Source of the DNA: Neobacillus drentensis NBRC 102427
GTDB lineage: Bacteria; Bacillota; Bacilli; Bacillales; Cytobacillaceae
Assembly (NCBI RefSeq): GCF_001591445.1
Contig: NZ_BCUX01000013.1
Location: 62,001 to 126,000, forward strand
Direction: 5' to 3'
Length of the DNA: 64,000 nt
In this document: positions 62,217 through 64,000 of the stretch, piece after piece
Layout of the letters: every line of letters starts with the position of its first letter
How positions within the stretch are numbered: the first letter of the stretch is position 1
Notes under the pieces: generated by a model
Database searches by the model: none
The model's input: the letters and a program-made list of their open reading frames with translations, nothing else
Told to the model about the DNA's origin: nothing
Made by a program: the position numbers and the translations under genes

Positions 62217-62495
62217 ATGTTTAGAATAAGTATCAATGATAAGTCTTTTTCTTGTTCGGAAGATAATAATCTATTAAAAGCCGCCCGTTCTCAAATGGTG
62301 AAGGTACCATATGGATGTGCAAGCGGTGGATGCGGGATGTGTAAGGTCAAAGTCCTCCATGGAGATTACCGGATGGATATGTACTCAAAACAAGCATTAA
62401 CGAACCAGGAGCGGGAGAACCAACAGATATTACTATGTAAAACATATCCCTTAAGTCATTTAGAAATCAATTTGATGAAAGAGAGGGTGAAATAA
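62217..62495 (+). CDS. 2Fe-2S ferredoxin, XylT-type
   Basis: 92 residues. The plant-type cluster motif YGCASGGCGMCKVKVLHGD (Cys-x4-Cys-x2-Cys) and a fourth Cys in ILLCKTYPLSHLEI are complete. XylT-like ferredoxins re-reduce the iron of catechol 2,3-dioxygenase when it is inactivated by substituted catechols. Placement in the same cluster as the dioxygenase supports this. AGAGGAGTGG precedes the ATG. It ends four bases before the regulator start. Confidence 0.92.
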   Translation: MFRISINDKSFSCSEDNNLLKAARSQMVKVPYGCASGGCGMCKVKVLHGDYRMDMYSKQALTNQERENQQILLCKTYPLSHLEINLMKERVK

Positions 62496-62499
62496 ATAA

Positions 62500-64000
62500 A
62501 TGCAGCCAACGTCTACATTCTTAAATGGGAAGGGGGTGGAAACTTCTCATCAAATTTTGATTCCTAATGGATCAGTTCTAGTTGATGTTCATGCCTTTGG
62601 CTCGTTAAGAAAAGATCTTATTAATAATATTGGGCAGGATAGGGCAAATGGATTTTTATTTCGCTATGGTTTTGATTTAGGCATGCGAGATGCAAAGGAA
62701 TGTAAAGAAAATGAGCCCCATCTTACCTTAAATGAATTAATTGAGTATGGCCCAAATATACACTCCAAGAAAGGATTTGTTTACTCAAGGACGACCAAAT
62801 TAGTGATAAGAAAAGAAAAGAATACGCTCAATTTTCTTATGGAAAGTATATGGGAGAATTCTTATGAAGCCTCGGAACATTATAAACAAATCGGAAGAAG
62901 CACTTCACCAGTGTGTTTTACATTAGCTGGATATGCAAGCGGCTTTGTATCTGAAGCTACCGGTGAAAGAGTGATTTTTAAAGAGGTATGCTGCTGTGCA
63001 GCCGGAGGAAGTAATTGTCGGGCAATTGGTAAAACTGCGGCACAATGGGGGAACGAAATAAAGGATGAATCCTATTACTTACAAGCGACACCCATCCTTG
63101 AAGAATTAGAAGTTACCTATGAGAAATTGCTACAGGAACGGGATAATCGAGCAACTGCTAGTGAAATACATAAGAGATTAACAGAGGAGGTAATGAGAGG
63201 TAAGGGAATTGACTCAATTATTCAAGAAATATTTAAATTAACGAAAATTCCAATTGTCATTTTTACTAGTCATGGGCAATTGCTCGCTTATTCAGGTCTA
63301 TCCTCGCTATCTTTGGATACTTCCACAAATGAATTGAAACATTTTTTTAAAGAAAAGATTAATTCAAATTCATTTTCTCATCCACATCATCTAGAAATTC
63401 ATCAATATAAATCCTGTTTATTGCTAACCTCCACGTTCTCCATTCAAGAAAAACCTGCAGGGGTTTGTGTATTTATTTTTAATAAGCATGAAGATTACCA
63501 ACCGCATTTTTCTAATATGCTCATCGAAAAAGTTACTTCAGTGATCTCGCTTTGTTTATTTTTAGAAAAGACTAAAATAGATTCTTTTGAACGGATGAAG
63601 GGCTTCTTCTTGGATGGAATCATTGGGGGTCATTTCGCCTCGAATGAAGAAATCATTGCGAAAGCAAGTTTAATCCAGCTGGATTTAACCATGCCTTATA
63701 GGGTAGGGGTTATCGACTTTTCTATCCCACATTCTGACTTTATGAATCTATTAGAAATTCATAAAGAAATAATGGACAGCATATCTGATTACTGCACAAA
63801 GCAAAAGCGTGATTTTTTAATTAGTCAAAGAGCCAAACAGCTTATCTTACTATTAACAGATAAACGGAAAAAGAAAAAAGAAAAAAATCTTTTTTTTGCG
63901 GATTTATATCAGTTTCTCCAGACTAAGTATCCAAATGGTGATTTTTATTTGGGGCTGAGTAAAAGATCAGAATCAATTAAGGAAGCTTCAAATGCCTATC
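62500..64000 (+). CDS. XylR_N-V4R sensor joined to a PucR-like regulator region (3' end outside window)
   Basis: Start ATG 62500 (AGAGGGTG upstream), open to the right edge (500 codons). Residues about 15-120 fit the XylR_N aromatic-sensor domain (DVHAFGSLRKDLINNIGQDRANGFLFRYGFDLGMRDA). Residues about 120-190 are a V4R domain with its Cys cluster (SEATGERVIFKEVCCCAAGGSNCRAIG). From about 215 on, instead of a sigma-54 AAA+ domain, the sequence continues with MRGKGIDSIIQEIFKLTKIPIVIFTSHGQLLAYS and FERMKGFFLDGIIGGHFASNEEIIAKASLIQLDLTMPYRVGVIDF. That resembles PucR/CdaR proteins, which end in an HTH beyond the edge. Probable aromatic-responsive regulator of the catechol cluster. Confidence 0.85.
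   Translation, partial: MQPTSTFLNGKGVETSHQILIPNGSVLVDVHAFGSLRKDLINNIGQDRANGFLFRYGFDLGMRDAKECKENEPHLTLNELIEYGPNIHSKKGFVYSRTTKLVIRKEKNTLNFLMESIWENSYEASEHYKQIGRSTSPVCFTLAGYASGFVSEATGERVIFKEVCCCAAGGSNCRAIGKTAAQWGNEIKDESYYLQATPILEELEVTYEKLLQERDNRATASEIHKRLTEEVMRGKGIDSIIQEIFKLTKIPIVIFTSHGQLLAYSGLSSLSLDTSTNELKHFFKEKINSNSFSHPHHLEIHQYKSCLLLTSTFSIQEKPAGVCVFIFNKHEDYQPHFSNMLIEKVTSVISLCLFLEKTKIDSFERMKGFFLDGIIGGHFASNEEIIAKASLIQLDLTMPYRVGVIDFSIPHSDFMNLLEIHKEIMDSISDYCTKQKRDFLISQRAKQLILLLTDKRKKKKEKNLFFADLYQFLQTKYPNGDFYLGLSKRSESIKEASNAY

Overview
This is about 64 kb of a low-GC Bacillaceae chromosome, probably Neobacillus, Bacillus or a close relative. The evidence is strong AAAGGAGG ribosome sites, frequent TTG and GTG starts, and a gene repertoire typical of soil bacilli: DUF4256, an OhrR/glutathione-peroxidase pair, several MFS carriers and oligopeptide-type ABC operons. 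No tRNA, rRNA, CRISPR array, phage or intact transposase was seen. The window is mostly metabolic: uptake systems paired with their own regulators and catabolic enzymes.

Layout. 1-4815: end of a tRNA-dihydrouridine synthase gene, a LysM/VanY-type peptidase, a LysR regulator divergent from an MFS carrier, and a CBS-pair protein. 4966-9525: a sigma-54 enhancer-binding activator divergent from a -24/-12 promoter that drives a DUF3311 protein, a sodium:solute symporter and an M20 amidohydrolase. 9646-18889: a TetR regulator, then a peptide-type ABC transporter with a fused double ATPase, an HpcH/HpaI aldolase, an RraA-like protein and an aminotransferase. 19185-23075: a DUF4256 protein and a large atypical UvrA-like ATPase whose leaders are near-duplicates. 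23552-34624: a VOC protein, then a sugar locus with an AraC regulator, two carriers that share a 23-bp motif upstream, a Gfo/Idh/MocA dehydrogenase, a TIM-barrel isomerase, a frameshifted ROK repressor and a family 3 glycosidase.

34769-42286: a DUF45 metallopeptidase, a DUF1456 protein, SelO, an IscA-like protein, then an IclR regulator with acylating acetaldehyde dehydrogenase, 4-hydroxy-2-oxovalerate aldolase and a GntP permease. 42520-49375: a HEAT protein, gpx-ohrR, small proteins, a VWA-like domain protein, a methyltransferase, a truncated UvrC-like nuclease, a POT peptide transporter and a MerR/TipAS regulator. 49732-55602: a second oligopeptide ABC operon carrying a 184-bp MITE with an 8-bp target duplication. 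55756-57815: shikimate kinase, type I dehydroquinate dehydratase and a DUF4395 protein. 58177-64000: a catechol meta-cleavage cluster (DUF336 protein, catechol 2,3-dioxygenase, decarboxylase/hydratase, tautomerase, semialdehyde dehydrogenase, XylT-type ferredoxin) ending in a truncated regulator that joins a XylR/DmpR-type sensor (XylR_N plus V4R) to a PucR-like region.

How it fits together. The catechol cluster makes 2-oxopent-4-enoate. The enzymes that finish that pathway (aldolase and acetaldehyde dehydrogenase) lie 18 kb away under an IclR regulator beside a GntP carrier. The items most worth follow-up are the rearranged UvrA-like protein, the XylR_N-V4R-PucR architecture, the paired AraC operator candidates, the sigma-54 promoter with its inverted enhancer sites, and the MITE.
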